DNA of 31,855 nt from JBKPCD01 sp046727175 (GTDB taxonomy: Bacteria > Acidobacteriota > Vicinamibacteria > Vicinamibacterales > 2-12-FULL-66-21): assembly GCA_046727175.1 (NCBI GenBank), contig JBKPCD010000141.1, positions 1 to 31,855 on the forward strand, written 5' to 3'. Under the pieces are notes generated by a model, which saw nothing but the letters and a program-made list of their open reading frames with translations, did not search any database and was not told the origin of the DNA. Both the position numbers and the translations under genes were made by a program. This document shows, in pieces, positions 1-8,213 of this stretch. The stretch's first letter is position 1; each line of letters begins with the position of its first letter.

Positions 1-148
1 GATGGGTATTCCCATTGGAACCGTCATGTCGGGTCTATCGCGGGCACGTCTGGCGTTCCGAGATGCGCTGGACAAAGAGCTGAAACAGTCGGGCATTTCA
101 AAGAGGACACATCTTCGAGAACAGGAGACAGACGCGGTATCGGTGTGA
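1..148 (+). CDS. ECF RNA polymerase sigma factor, C-terminal fragment (5' truncated by window edge)
   Basis: Only the last 48 or so codons are present. The read-through peptide begins MGIPIGTVMSGLSRAR, which matches the recognition helix of sigma-70 region 4 in ECF sigma factors (usual form GIPIGTVMSRLSRAR). This helix contacts the -35 element of target promoters. The usual Arg after MS is Gly here. A further 30 polar residues follow before TGA at 146-148. The real start lies upstream of the window, so the ATG at 2 is almost certainly internal. The next gene is convergent (fadB-like, ending at 317), leaving 168 bp in which I see no gene. Confidence 0.8.
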   Translation, partial: MGIPIGTVMSGLSRARLAFRDALDKELKQSGISKRTHLREQETDAVSV

Positions 149-316
149 ACCGCGTTTACCACGTCAGTCCCGGTTCGAGGAAGCCCCCGGATTACTTGGT
201 CGAGATCAATTACGCCGATGCGGCCGCGCTATTGGTGTTTCACGGAACAGGCTCCAGCCAAGAACACTCGAGGCTCGGCTCGGCGGCGACAAGCGGAAAA
301 GCCGTGTGAATCCTGC

Positions 317-2425
317 TCACGAATGAAAGCCGCGACCCTCAGAGGCCAGCCGCTCGAGCAGCGGCGCCGGCCTCCAGTAAGCACCGAAACGCTTGCGATA
401 ACTCTTTACACGTTCGAGCACGGTCGGGAGCCCGACCGTGTCGGCGTAGAACATGGGGCCGCCACGATGACGTGGAAAGCCGAACCCGTAGCAGTAGATG
501 ACGTCGATATCACTGCCTCGAATCGCGTAGCCCTCCTCGAGCACGCGTGCGCCTTCGTTGGCAAGCGCGGTCGTGATGCGCGCGATGATCTCGTCGTCGT
601 CTTTCGGATGACGCGTGATGCCACGCCGGGCAGCCTCTTCTGCTGCGATGTCCTCCACGAGTGGATCGGGAATGCGCGTACGGCTGCCGGGTTCGTACCG
701 ATACCACCCGGCGCCGGTCTTCTGGCCGTACCGGCCCATCTCGTACAGCCTATCCGGGACCGCAGACTGTGGTCCCTCGGCACGGGTCTGGCCGATCGAT
801 TTCAAGTACTGGCGGATCCGTGCGCCCACGTCGATCCCCGCGATGTCCTGCATGCCAAACGGGCCTACCGGCATCCCGAAGTCGGTGAGCACCTTGTCGA
901 TCTGCGGCACGCTCGCGCCTTCTTCGAGCAGCAGATAAGCCTCGCGCATGTAATACGCGAGCATGCGGTTAGCAACGAACCCGAAACAGTTGCCCACGAC
1001 TACGGCGACCTTGTTCAGTTTCCGGCCAAGCTTGAGTGAGGTCGCGATCACCTCGGGGCTGGTCTCACGGCCGCGAACGATCTCCATCAGCTTCATCACG
1101 TTGGCCGGGCTGAAGAAGTGATGGCCGATCACCTGTGATGGACGGCCGGAGGCTTTCGCGAACTGATCGATGTCGAGCGTCGAGGTGTTCGACGCGAGCA
1201 CGGCGTCGGGCCGCGTGACGCTGCCAAGCTCGGCGAACGTCGCCTTCTTCAAGTCGATGTCCTCGAACACGGCTTCGACGACGATGTCGACCTGATCGAA
1301 GCCGGCGTAGGTCGTGGTCGGCGTGATGAGCGCCATGGTCCTTTCGAGCGCCTCACGGGTCATGCGCCCCTTCGCGACGGTCGATTCGTAGTTCTTCCGA
1401 ATCGTCGTCAGGCCGCGATCGAGGGCTGGCCGATCGACATCCTTCAGCAGCACGGGAATCCCGGCGTTTGCATATGACATCGTGATGCCACCGCCCATGG
1501 TTCCCGCGCCGACGACTGCTGCACGGGTGATGTCGCGCGCGGGCGTGCCTTTCGGCACATCGGGGATTTTGGCCGCTTCGCGTTCAGCGAAGAACAGATA
1601 CACCATCGCGCGCGACTCGGTGGACAGCACGCACTCCGCGAACAGCTCGCGCTCACGCGCGGAGCCCGTTTCGAAGTTCATCGTCACCGCTGCTTCGATG
1701 GCGTCGAGGCACGCCATGGGGGCCCGCGCGCCGCGAGCGGTCTTCCCCAGCGCTGCCCGCGCAGCCTGGCACGCCGTCAACCCTTCGTCCCGGCTCGCCA
1801 CCCTCGGGCTCAAGTCCCGCGTCTTGCGTCGCTCGCCGGCCCGCGCGCGAGCCAGTGCAAAGGTCATCGCGCACTCGAGCAGATCGCCGGATGCGACTTC
1901 GTCGATGATGCCTTCGGCCTGCGCGCGCGCGGCGGTGATGAACGTGCCCTCCGTGCAGAGTTCGAGAGCCGTTCTCACGAAGGCCAGCCTCGGTAATCGT
2001 TGCGTGCCGCCTGCGCCGGGAATGATGCCGAGCGTGACTTCCGGCTGACCGACCTTGGCGCCTGGAGCCGCCACGCGATAGTGGCACGCCATCGCGACCT
2101 CCAAGCCTCCGCCCAGCGCATGCCCATGGATCGCGGCGACGAGCGGTTTCGACGCGTCCTCGAGACCCATCAACCGTTTGTGAATCGCCTCGGAACGCTC
2201 GAGTGATTGCTGGCGCGTCCTGATGGTCTTGAAAATATTGATGTCGGCGCCCGCAATGAAGGTGCTCCCGGCGCCGATGAGCACGATGGCATCCGCCCCG
2301 TTGTCGGCGGCGGCGCGCGCGACGGCGTCGCTGATACCTTCGGGGACGCCTGGGCCCAGCGCGTTGACCGGCGGATTGTCCACGGTGACGATCGCGACAC
2401 GATTCCTGACCTCGTAGCGAACCAC
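317..2425 (-). CDS. fadB: Bifunctional enoyl-CoA hydratase / 3-hydroxyacyl-CoA dehydrogenase (FadB/FadJ-type alpha subunit)
   Basis: The 702-residue protein would catalyse hydration of 2-enoyl-CoA and NAD-dependent oxidation of the 3-hydroxyacyl-CoA in beta-oxidation. Residues 1-190 form the crotonase domain, with both catalytic acids (E109 in GGGLEVAMAC, E129 in GQPEVTLGIIPGAGGTQRLP). The dehydrogenase half starts near 300 with the NAD motif GAGTMGGGI (306-314). The His-Glu pair is H436 (GHHFFSP) and E448 (LMEIVRG). Two C-terminal 3HCDH domains occupy about 480-700. Length and order match the family. The start is GTG at 2425, directly abutting the TAG of the acyl-CoA ligase gene (2426-2428), so the two are very likely translationally coupled. 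No partner thiolase (FadA/FadI) is in the window. FadB versus FadJ cannot be decided from sequence alone. Confidence 0.93.
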   Translation of the reverse strand: MVRYEVRNRVAIVTVDNPPVNALGPGVPEGISDAVARAAADNGADAIVLIGAGSTFIAGADINIFKTIRTRQQSLERSEAIHKRLMGLEDASKPLVAAIHGHALGGGLEVAMACHYRVAAPGAKVGQPEVTLGIIPGAGGTQRLPRLAFVRTALELCTEGTFITAARAQAEGIIDEVASGDLLECAMTFALARARAGERRKTRDLSPRVASRDEGLTACQAARAALGKTARGARAPMACLDAIEAAVTMNFETGSARERELFAECVLSTESRAMVYLFFAEREAAKIPDVPKGTPARDITRAAVVGAGTMGGGITMSYANAGIPVLLKDVDRPALDRGLTTIRKNYESTVAKGRMTREALERTMALITPTTTYAGFDQVDIVVEAVFEDIDLKKATFAELGSVTRPDAVLASNTSTLDIDQFAKASGRPSQVIGHHFFSPANVMKLMEIVRGRETSPEVIATSLKLGRKLNKVAVVVGNCFGFVANRMLAYYMREAYLLLEEGASVPQIDKVLTDFGMPVGPFGMQDIAGIDVGARIRQYLKSIGQTRAEGPQSAVPDRLYEMGRYGQKTGAGWYRYEPGSRTRIPDPLVEDIAAEEAARRGITRHPKDDDEIIARITTALANEGARVLEEGYAIRGSDIDVIYCYGFGFPRHRGGPMFYADTVGLPTVLERVKSYRKRFGAYWRPAPLLERLASEGRGFHS

Positions 2426-4093
2426 CTACCCAATCTCCTTCGCGGCGACCTCGTCCCGCAACACCCGATACAGGACCTTGCCCACCGCGCTCTGCGGAAG
2501 CGATTCACGCAGCTCGATTTCGTGCGGCACCTTGTAGGCGGCGAGACTCGTCCGGCAATGCGCCTTCAACTCCTCGGCCGACACGCTCCCGTCGCGCGGC
2601 ACGACGCAGGCCTTTACGACCTCACCGTGATAGGCATGAGGCACGCCGATGACCGCCGCCAGGCGGACCGCAGGATGTTCGTAGAGCACGCCCTCGACGT
2701 CTGACGGATAAACGTTGAAGCCGTCGACGATGATGATGTCCTTCTTGCGCTGAACGATGTACGTGAAGCCATCCTCGTCCATCGTCGCGATATCACCGGT
2801 GTAGAACCACACTGTGCCGTCGGCATCACGCCGCAGGACAGCGGCCGACTCTTCAGAACGATTCCAGTAACCCTTCATCACCTGCGGACCGGAGATGCAC
2901 AGCTCGCCGGGCACTCCGATGGGCATCTCCCTTGTGCCCGCCTCGAGATCTACGACTTTCATGTCGGTGTCGGGCATCGGCAGACCGATGCTGCCGAACT
3001 TCCGTCGCGCCAGTTGTGGGGTGGAATGCGTGACCGGTGATGTCTCCGACAATCCGTATCCCTCGTTCAGCGGTCGGCCGATGCGACGTTCGAACTCCTT
3101 CAAGACTTCGACCGAACACGGCGCGCCGCCGCTGTTGAACGTCTGCACGAGATCGAGGCCGTACTCCTCGACCTTCGGATGTGCGAGGAGGGACACGAAC
3201 ACGGTCGGCACGGCAGGAAAGTAAGTCGGCCTGAAATCGCGAATCGCCCTCAGCACCTGCTCCACGTCGTACTTCGGGATGATGATCTGCAGACCGCCGA
3301 CCCAGATGCCGCACATCATGCCGACGGTAAACGCGTAGATGTGAAAGTACGGAATGACCAGCAGGTAGCGGCTCTCACCGCGGGAGCGTGTTCGATAGTG
3401 CCACGTCTCGGTCTGAACAATGTTGGCGAAGATGTTACGGTGCGTCAGCATCGCGCCCTTCGGCGTGCCGGTCGTTCCGCCCGTGTACTGCAACACGGCG
3501 AGGTCGTCTGGCTCGATGTCGACGCGCGACAGCTCCGCTCGATCGTCGCCCGCTATCAACATGCTCAGCGCGAGCGTGCCGCTCACACTCGGGGGCGGTG
3601 CCGCGTCAGCGGAGTACTCCGCCAGCGACGTAATGACGATGTGCTCGATGGTCGTGCCGGCACGGATCCCCAGCGCCAGCGGCGCGAGCTGATCGAGCGT
3701 GATCAGGAGCCTGACTCCTGAATCAGTGGCGACGCTCTGCAATTCTCGCGAGGTGTATGTTGGATTGATGTTGACGACGACGGCGCCGAGTCGCAGGGTG
3801 GCAAACGCGCCGATGATGTACTGCGGGCAATTCGGCAGCATGATGCCGACGCGATCGCCCTTCGCTATTCCCAGACGCATCAGTGCGGCTGTCAGACGAT
3901 CTGCGCGCTTCTTGATCTCGCCGAACGACAGCTTCGCGCCTAGAAACGCCGTCGCCAGCGCCTCCGGCATCTCGGCCGCGGTCGTCGACAGGATCTCGTG
4001 CACCGGCCGCGTCGGGTAAGTCATCTGGGGACGAACCCAGTAGTCGTAGTGTTTCAGCCACGGACGCGCGGCATAGGCTGAGTGGGTGCTCAT
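2426..4093 (-). CDS. fadD: Long-chain fatty acid--CoA ligase (AMP-forming, FadD-like)
   Basis: This 555-residue member of the ANL superfamily should activate a fatty acid through an acyl-adenylate to its CoA thioester, feeding the neighbouring beta-oxidation enzymes. Visible core motifs are the phosphate-binding loop YTGGTTGTPKG (203-213), the A5 motif GYGLSE (345-350), YTGD (431-434), the hinge QRKKDIIIVDGFNVYP (448-463) and the C-terminal catalytic Lys in SAVGKVLYR (K539). Length is normal. The start is ATG at 4093; only a weak purine stretch precedes it. It lies 34 bp downstream of the SDR gene and its stop abuts the GTG of the fadB-like gene, so all three look like one minus-strand operon. 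Exact acyl chain preference cannot be read from the sequence. Confidence 0.92.
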   Translation of the reverse strand: MSTHSAYAARPWLKHYDYWVRPQMTYPTRPVHEILSTTAAEMPEALATAFLGAKLSFGEIKKRADRLTAALMRLGIAKGDRVGIMLPNCPQYIIGAFATLRLGAVVVNINPTYTSRELQSVATDSGVRLLITLDQLAPLALGIRAGTTIEHIVITSLAEYSADAAPPPSVSGTLALSMLIAGDDRAELSRVDIEPDDLAVLQYTGGTTGTPKGAMLTHRNIFANIVQTETWHYRTRSRGESRYLLVIPYFHIYAFTVGMMCGIWVGGLQIIIPKYDVEQVLRAIRDFRPTYFPAVPTVFVSLLAHPKVEEYGLDLVQTFNSGGAPCSVEVLKEFERRIGRPLNEGYGLSETSPVTHSTPQLARRKFGSIGLPMPDTDMKVVDLEAGTREMPIGVPGELCISGPQVMKGYWNRSEESAAVLRRDADGTVWFYTGDIATMDEDGFTYIVQRKKDIIIVDGFNVYPSDVEGVLYEHPAVRLAAVIGVPHAYHGEVVKACVVPRDGSVSAEELKAHCRTSLAAYKVPHEIELRESLPQSAVGKVLYRVLRDEVAAKEIG

Positions 4094-4102
4094 GAATATC
4101 CA

Positions 4103-4124
4103 GGCTTCTAGCTTCTAGCTTCTG
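4103..4124. repeat. Tandem heptamer repeat between the SDR and fadD genes
   Basis: Three copies of the heptamer gcttcta (the last reads gcttctg) lie end to end at 4104-4124. They fill most of the 34-bp gap between the SDR stop codon and the fadD start. On the minus strand this reads as repeated agaagct just before the fadD ribosome-binding region. It is too short to identify as a known element; replication slippage could vary its copy number and thus the intercistronic spacing. Confidence 0.6.
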
Positions 4125-4127
4125 AGT

Positions 4128-4907
4128 TCAGTGCCCCGCAATGGTCCTGCCGCCGTCAACGACGATGACCTGGCCGGTGATGTAGTTGGACGCATCTGCG
4201 GCCAGAAAGACAGCGACGCCTTTGAGTTCGCCAGCGGCGCCGACGCGCGGAATTGGAGACGATGCCTTGATCGACGGCTCGGCCAGCGGGATCGCCGGGT
4301 CGGCGAGACGCGAGTGGAAGAATCCCGGCGCGATCGCGTTGACCCGAATCCCCTGCCGGCCCCACGACGCCGCCAGCTCGCGCGTGAGACCCATCAATCC
4401 TGCCTTCGTCGCCGCGTATCCTGCGTAGTGCGGACCGCGCACCGACGAATTCAACCCCGCGATCGATGCGACGTTGATGATCCGACCGTACTCGCGCTTC
4501 AACATTTCCCGGCCAGCAGCCTGGGAGAACAGAAATGCGCCCGTGAGGTTGACGTCGAGGACCTTCTGCCACTTGTCGAGCGGCATCGCTTCGGGGCGCT
4601 CACCCCAGCTCACGCCCGCGTTGTTGATCAGGATATCTATCTGGCCGTACACCTTGATCGTTGCGTCGACGACCGCGTGCACGTCCGCCGGTTTGGCTAC
4701 GTCCGCCAGCATCCCTTCGACACGGAATCCCGCGTGCCGAAAACGCTCAAGAGTAGGCGCCAGGAATTCCTGACGCCGGGCGCAGAGCATGAGCGCGGCC
4801 CCCGCCTCGGCGAGACCCTCGGCCATTTCCGCGCCCAGGCCGCGCGACCCGCCGGTCACAATCGCGACACGCCCCGAGAGATTGAACAAATCCTGGATTG
4901 AAGGCAT
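4128..4907 (-). CDS. SDR family NAD(P)-dependent oxidoreductase (FabG-like)
   Basis: A classical short-chain dehydrogenase of 259 residues. The Rossmann motif TGGSRGLG is at 18-25 and NNAG at 95-98. The catalytic set is N120, S148 (NVAS), Y164 and K168 (YAATK), and a C-terminal DGGRTIAGH tail is seen. It is probably a 3-oxoacyl or 3-hydroxyacyl reductase/dehydrogenase working on acyl-CoA or related substrates, inferred from its place first in the fadD-fadB operon; the substrate cannot be read from the sequence. I chose ATG 4907 over an in-frame TTG at 4946 because that TTG is itself the -35 box of the likely promoter. There is no Shine-Dalgarno sequence, which fits a leaderless transcript. 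It is divergent from the acyl-CoA dehydrogenase gene, 59 bp apart. Confidence 0.9.
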   Translation of the reverse strand: MPSIQDLFNLSGRVAIVTGGSRGLGAEMAEGLAEAGAALMLCARRQEFLAPTLERFRHAGFRVEGMLADVAKPADVHAVVDATIKVYGQIDILINNAGVSWGERPEAMPLDKWQKVLDVNLTGAFLFSQAAGREMLKREYGRIINVASIAGLNSSVRGPHYAGYAATKAGLMGLTRELAASWGRQGIRVNAIAPGFFHSRLADPAIPLAEPSIKASSPIPRVGAAGELKGVAVFLAADASNYITGQVIVVDGGRTIAGH

Positions 4908-4916
4908 GTGCGCCCG

Positions 4917-4946
4917 CTTATACTGGCCGTCCCGTTCACAAGTCAA
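4917..4946 (-). promoter_or_regulatory. Sigma70-like promoter of the SDR-fadD-fadB operon, probably leaderless
   Basis: On the minus strand TTGACT (4946-4941) and TATAAG (4922-4917) are separated by 18 nt; each hexamer is one mismatch from consensus. Only 9 nt lie between the -10 box and the ATG at 4907, so transcription should begin within a few bases of the start codon. That agrees with the missing Shine-Dalgarno sequence. The box is inferred from sequence only. Confidence 0.55.
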
Positions 4947-4966
4947 ATGGGTTAGCGGAGGGGCAC

Positions 4967-6712
4967 GTGGCGCACGTCCAGGAAGTGATTGGTGGAACGT
5001 TTCTCACGCGTTCCGTCGATCCGAACGATCTCATCACGCGCGACGAGCTGACTGACGAGCAGCGGTTGTTCGGCCAGACCGCCGCCGAGTTCATGCGGAA
5101 CGAGGTGCTGCCGAACGAGCAACGCCTGTATGCGCACGATTGGGCGTTCACCCGCGAGCTGCTGAAGAAGGCCGCAGATCTCGACCTGCTGCGGCTCGAG
5201 ATCCCTGAGGCGTACGGTGGGCTCGGCGTGGACAAGGTCAGTACGGCGTATGTCGGTGAGCAGATCGCGATCAACCCGTCGTTTGGCGGATCACTCGGCG
5301 CACATACGTCTATTGGCACCTTGCCGATCGTGTACTTCGGCACCGACGATCAGAAGGCGCGTTATCTACCCAGGCTCGCGAGCGGGGAGTGCGTGGCTGC
5401 ATACGCCTTGACCGAGCCGCACTCGGGCTCGGACGCGCTGTCGGCGAAAACAACCGCACGGTTGTCGCCGGATGGCAGGCACTACGTGCTGAACGGCCAG
5501 AAGGCATGGATTACCAACGGCGGCTTTGCCGACGTCTTCACGATCTTCGCCAAGATCGACGGCGAGAAGTTCACCGCCTTCATCGTCGAACGCAGCATGG
5601 GCGTCCTGAGCGGACCCGACGAGAAAAAGCTCGGGCTGGACGGGTCGTCGACGACCACGCTGATGCTCGACAACGTGCGTGTGCCGGTCGAAAACGTACT
5701 CGGGACAATCGGCGAAGGTCACAAAGTCGCGTTCAACGTCCTCAACCTCGCTCGAGTCAAGCTCGGCGCCCGCAATATCGCAGGAGCCCGGCAAGCGCTC
5801 AATCAGTCGATCGAGTACGCACATGCGCGACGGCAGTTCGGCAAGCGGATCTGCGAGTTCGGCCTGGTCAAGCGCAAGCTCGCCGAGATGACCGTGCGGT
5901 GCTTCGTTGGCGAGGCTATGGTGTACCGAACGATCGGCGACGTCGATCGTGCGCTCCAGACTGTGGATCCCGGCGACGGTGTGAGGGTGCTGAGCTCGAT
6001 AGAGAAATTCGCCGTCGAGTGCGCGATCAACAAGGTGTGGACGAGCGAGGCGCTCGCCTACGTGATCGACGAAGCCCTGCAGGTGTTTGGCGGCAACGGC
6101 TACTCGCGCGAGTTTCCCGTCGAGCGGGCATATCGAGATGCTCGCATCACTCGCATCTACGAAGGCACGAACGAGATCAACCGCCTCATCATCGCCACGA
6201 GACTGCTCAGGAACATCACACCGGGTAGCCCAGGGTCTTTAGACCCTGGGAAGAAGGTCGAAACCCCGGGCGAGGGTTCGACGTTCGAGCTCGAGCACGA
6301 TCTGCTGAGTTGTGCCAAGCGGCTCACCAGCGTCGCGTTGAATGCGGTATCGCAGGTCTACGGTGAGACCGCACGTGAAGAGCAGGAGATCCTTGCGCAC
6401 ATCGCGAACGTCGCCACCGAGGCTTACGCTGTTGAAAGCGCGATTGCTCGCGCCGAGAAGTTCGCGGGAAGGGACGACTCGCACAAGGAACTGGCCGCGG
6501 ATGTAGTTCGTGTCTATGCCAGCGATGCCGCGGATCGCATTGCGCACCACGCCAAACAAATTCTCAATGCAATTGCCACACGCTCCGACCAGATCGAGAC
6601 GCTCCGGAGCGAGCGTGCGGCTATTGTCGAACAGAAAGGTTTCGACACAGTGGCGGCTCGACGACGCATCGGTGACGCCGCCATCCAGGAAGGACGCTAC
6701 CCTTTCTCGTAG
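4967..6712 (+). CDS. Acyl-CoA dehydrogenase, VLCAD/FadE-like with C-terminal extension
   Basis: The FAD enzyme for the first oxidation of beta-oxidation, 581 residues. An acyl-CoA dehydrogenase core of about 415 residues is followed by a helical extension of about 145, as in VLCAD-type proteins. Seen motifs: YALTEPHSGSDA (146-157), WITNGG (181-186), QVFGGNGYSREF (372-383) and RITRIYEGTNEI (393-404), where E399 is the likely catalytic base. The start is GTG 4967, preceded by GGAGGGG at 4957-4963; a longer reading from 4898 would overlap the divergent SDR gene and its promoter. The joint between core and extension (residues 418-437, rich in Pro, Gly and Ser) is encoded by a GTAG-headed palindrome, a likely in-frame REP insertion. 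The MFS gene follows 57 bp downstream on the same strand. Confidence 0.92.
   Translation: MAHVQEVIGGTFLTRSVDPNDLITRDELTDEQRLFGQTAAEFMRNEVLPNEQRLYAHDWAFTRELLKKAADLDLLRLEIPEAYGGLGVDKVSTAYVGEQIAINPSFGGSLGAHTSIGTLPIVYFGTDDQKARYLPRLASGECVAAYALTEPHSGSDALSAKTTARLSPDGRHYVLNGQKAWITNGGFADVFTIFAKIDGEKFTAFIVERSMGVLSGPDEKKLGLDGSSTTTLMLDNVRVPVENVLGTIGEGHKVAFNVLNLARVKLGARNIAGARQALNQSIEYAHARRQFGKRICEFGLVKRKLAEMTVRCFVGEAMVYRTIGDVDRALQTVDPGDGVRVLSSIEKFAVECAINKVWTSEALAYVIDEALQVFGGNGYSREFPVERAYRDARITRIYEGTNEINRLIIATRLLRNITPGSPGSLDPGKKVETPGEGSTFELEHDLLSCAKRLTSVALNAVSQVYGETAREEQEILAHIANVATEAYAVESAIARAEKFAGRDDSHKELAADVVRVYASDAADRIAHHAKQILNAIATRSDQIETLRSERAAIVEQKGFDTVAARRRIGDAAIQEGRYPFS
6225..6250 (+). repeat. Intragenic REP-like palindrome (GTAG plus perfect hairpin)
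   Basis: GTAG at 6225-6228 is followed directly by a perfect 10-bp inverted repeat: cccagggtct (6229-6238), a tt loop, then agaccctggg (6241-6250). The GTAG head plus hairpin is the layout of REP sequences mobilised by RAYT (TnpA-REP) transposases. It lies inside the acyl-CoA dehydrogenase gene and keeps the frame, encoding SPGSLDPG. The loop core ctttag also occurs in the paired element at 18361-18415. Confidence 0.65.
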
Positions 6713-6769
6713 AGCCGTTGATATCTAGGCTGTAGGAGCGAGAGCCGCTGAGAACCTTGGAACATCACG

Positions 6770-8125
6770 ATGTCCGGAGCCCACTACGCGCTCGGCGTGC
6801 TGTTCGCGATCAACTTGATGAACTTCTTCGACCGCAACATTCTCGGTGCGGTCGGGGAGCAGATCCGGCGCGAGTGGGGTCTCGGCGACACGGCGCTGGG
6901 CGCTCTGGGCACCGCGTTCACGCTGCTGTATGCGTTCGTCGGCGTGCCCTTCGGGCGGCTCGCGGATCGCGCATCACGCAAGCACATCCTCGCAGCCGGC
7001 GTGTTCGTCTGGAGTCTACTCACCGCGGCGTCCGGACTCGCACGCAGCTTCTGGGAGTTGTTCGTCGTCCGGCTCGGCGTGGGCGTCGGTGAGGCGAGCT
7101 GTGCGCCCGCGGCCGTTTCATTGATCGGCGATCTGTACAAGACGCGGCACCGCGCCCGCGCGACATCGGTCTTCATGCTGGGCTTGCCGGTTGGGATAGG
7201 ACTGAGCTTCCTCGTGGGTGGATTCGTCGCGCAACGTTGGGGGTGGCGTGCGGCGCTTTTCCTGGCAGCTGTCCCGGGCACGCTCGTCGCGCTTGCCGCC
7301 CTCTTCGTGCACGAACCGGAACGGGGAGTGGTCGAGCAGCACGCCGTGGGTAACAGGCGCCGACCGGGATCGCCTTACAAGCTGGTGCTCTCCATTCCAA
7401 CGCTGTGGTGGATCATCCTGTCGGGCGCGCTGCACAACTTCAACATGTATGCGCTTGCTGCATTCGTCGCGCCATTCCTCATTCGCTACCACGGCGCGTC
7501 GCTCGCGCAGGCCGGCTTGATCTCGATGGTCGTTTACGGGCTGTCCGGTATCGCCGGTCTCCTCGCAGGGGGAATTGCGGCGGACGCGTTGTACGAGCGT
7601 CGCAGGAACGGTCGCCTCGTCGTCGCCACCGTCGCAATCGCCATCTGCGCACCGTTGACGTATTTCTCGCTGACTCGCGCCGCTGGCGATGTCCTTGGAT
7701 TCTCGGTGCTCATGGGCACCGGCATCGGTGTGATGTACGCGTACTACGCGACGGTCTACTCGACGATCCAGGACATTGTCGAGCCGTCGCTGCGTGGCAC
7801 CGCGATGTCGCTCTACTTCTGTGCCATGTATCTCGCAGGCGCCTCGCTCGGCCCATTGGGCACCGGTGCCTTGAGCGACTATTGCACCGCGAGCGCCGCC
7901 ACCGCTGCGGGCGTTCTCGACCACACGGCGCAAACGCTGGAGCCGTTCCGCGCGGCAGGCCTCCACTCGGCGATGTACGTGATCCCGGCCCTGGAAGTGT
8001 TGTTGGCGGTTGTGCTATTTGCCGCCTCGCGGACGGTCACCCGTGACGTGGAGGCGCTGCGTTCGTGGTCGGCGGAACGTCGCGGCGCTCCCCGCGCGGC
8101 GCAGACGGCGCACGCTGCGGAGTGA
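6770..8125 (+). CDS. Major facilitator superfamily transporter (spinster-like)
   Basis: A 451-residue polytopic membrane protein with about 12 hydrophobic segments. It opens with INLMNFFDRNILG (14-26), carrying the Asp-Arg pair typical of spinster-like and organic-anion MFS members. Motif A is seen at 62-71 (GRLADRASRK) between the second and third helices. The C-terminus (about 425-451) is a charged cytoplasmic tail. Substrate is unknown. Its place 57 bp after the acyl-CoA dehydrogenase gene suggests co-transcription and perhaps uptake or efflux of a lipid-like or carboxylate compound. The start is ATG 6770 with a poor Shine-Dalgarno sequence. A hairpin at 8189-8207 may end the transcript. 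Confidence 0.88.
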   Translation: MSGAHYALGVLFAINLMNFFDRNILGAVGEQIRREWGLGDTALGALGTAFTLLYAFVGVPFGRLADRASRKHILAAGVFVWSLLTAASGLARSFWELFVVRLGVGVGEASCAPAAVSLIGDLYKTRHRARATSVFMLGLPVGIGLSFLVGGFVAQRWGWRAALFLAAVPGTLVALAALFVHEPERGVVEQHAVGNRRRPGSPYKLVLSIPTLWWIILSGALHNFNMYALAAFVAPFLIRYHGASLAQAGLISMVVYGLSGIAGLLAGGIAADALYERRRNGRLVVATVAIAICAPLTYFSLTRAAGDVLGFSVLMGTGIGVMYAYYATVYSTIQDIVEPSLRGTAMSLYFCAMYLAGASLGPLGTGALSDYCTASAATAAGVLDHTAQTLEPFRAAGLHSAMYVIPALEVLLAVVLFAASRTVTRDVEALRSWSAERRGAPRAAQTAHAAE

Positions 8126-8140
8126 CAGGGGGCGCTCATC

Positions 8141-8207
8141 GGGCCTGTTCCCAATCTCGACGGGAATATGAACCCTTGAACCTCACCAGGATGCGTTTTC
8201 AGCATCC
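8141..8207 (+). repeat. Dispersed repeat with conserved ends, short copy
   Basis: It begins GGGCCTGTTCC (8141-8151), whose TTCCC can pair with GGGAA at 8162-8166. It ends ACCAGGATGC (8185-8194) followed by gttttca and GCATCC (8202-8207). The same two ends, with a much longer interior, recur at 23329-23539. No open reading frame is inside it. The family is unknown to me. Confidence 0.6.
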
Positions 8208-8213
8208 CCTTTT
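8189..8213 (+). terminator. Possible intrinsic terminator after the MFS gene
   Basis: A GGATGC/GCATCC stem with a 7-nt loop is followed by cccctttt. The stem is only 6 bp and the T-run short, and the hairpin is also the end of a dispersed repeat, so termination activity is uncertain. Confidence 0.3.

Noticed and set aside
218..1039. Long plus-strand open frame opposite the fadB-like gene
   Set aside because: It is the complement of a well-supported coding region, has no homology or ribosome-binding site, and arises from GC-rich codon bias.
8141..8207. Integron attC site
   Set aside because: The ends do not carry the RYYYAAC/GTTRRRY core sites and there is no cassette-like gene or integrase.
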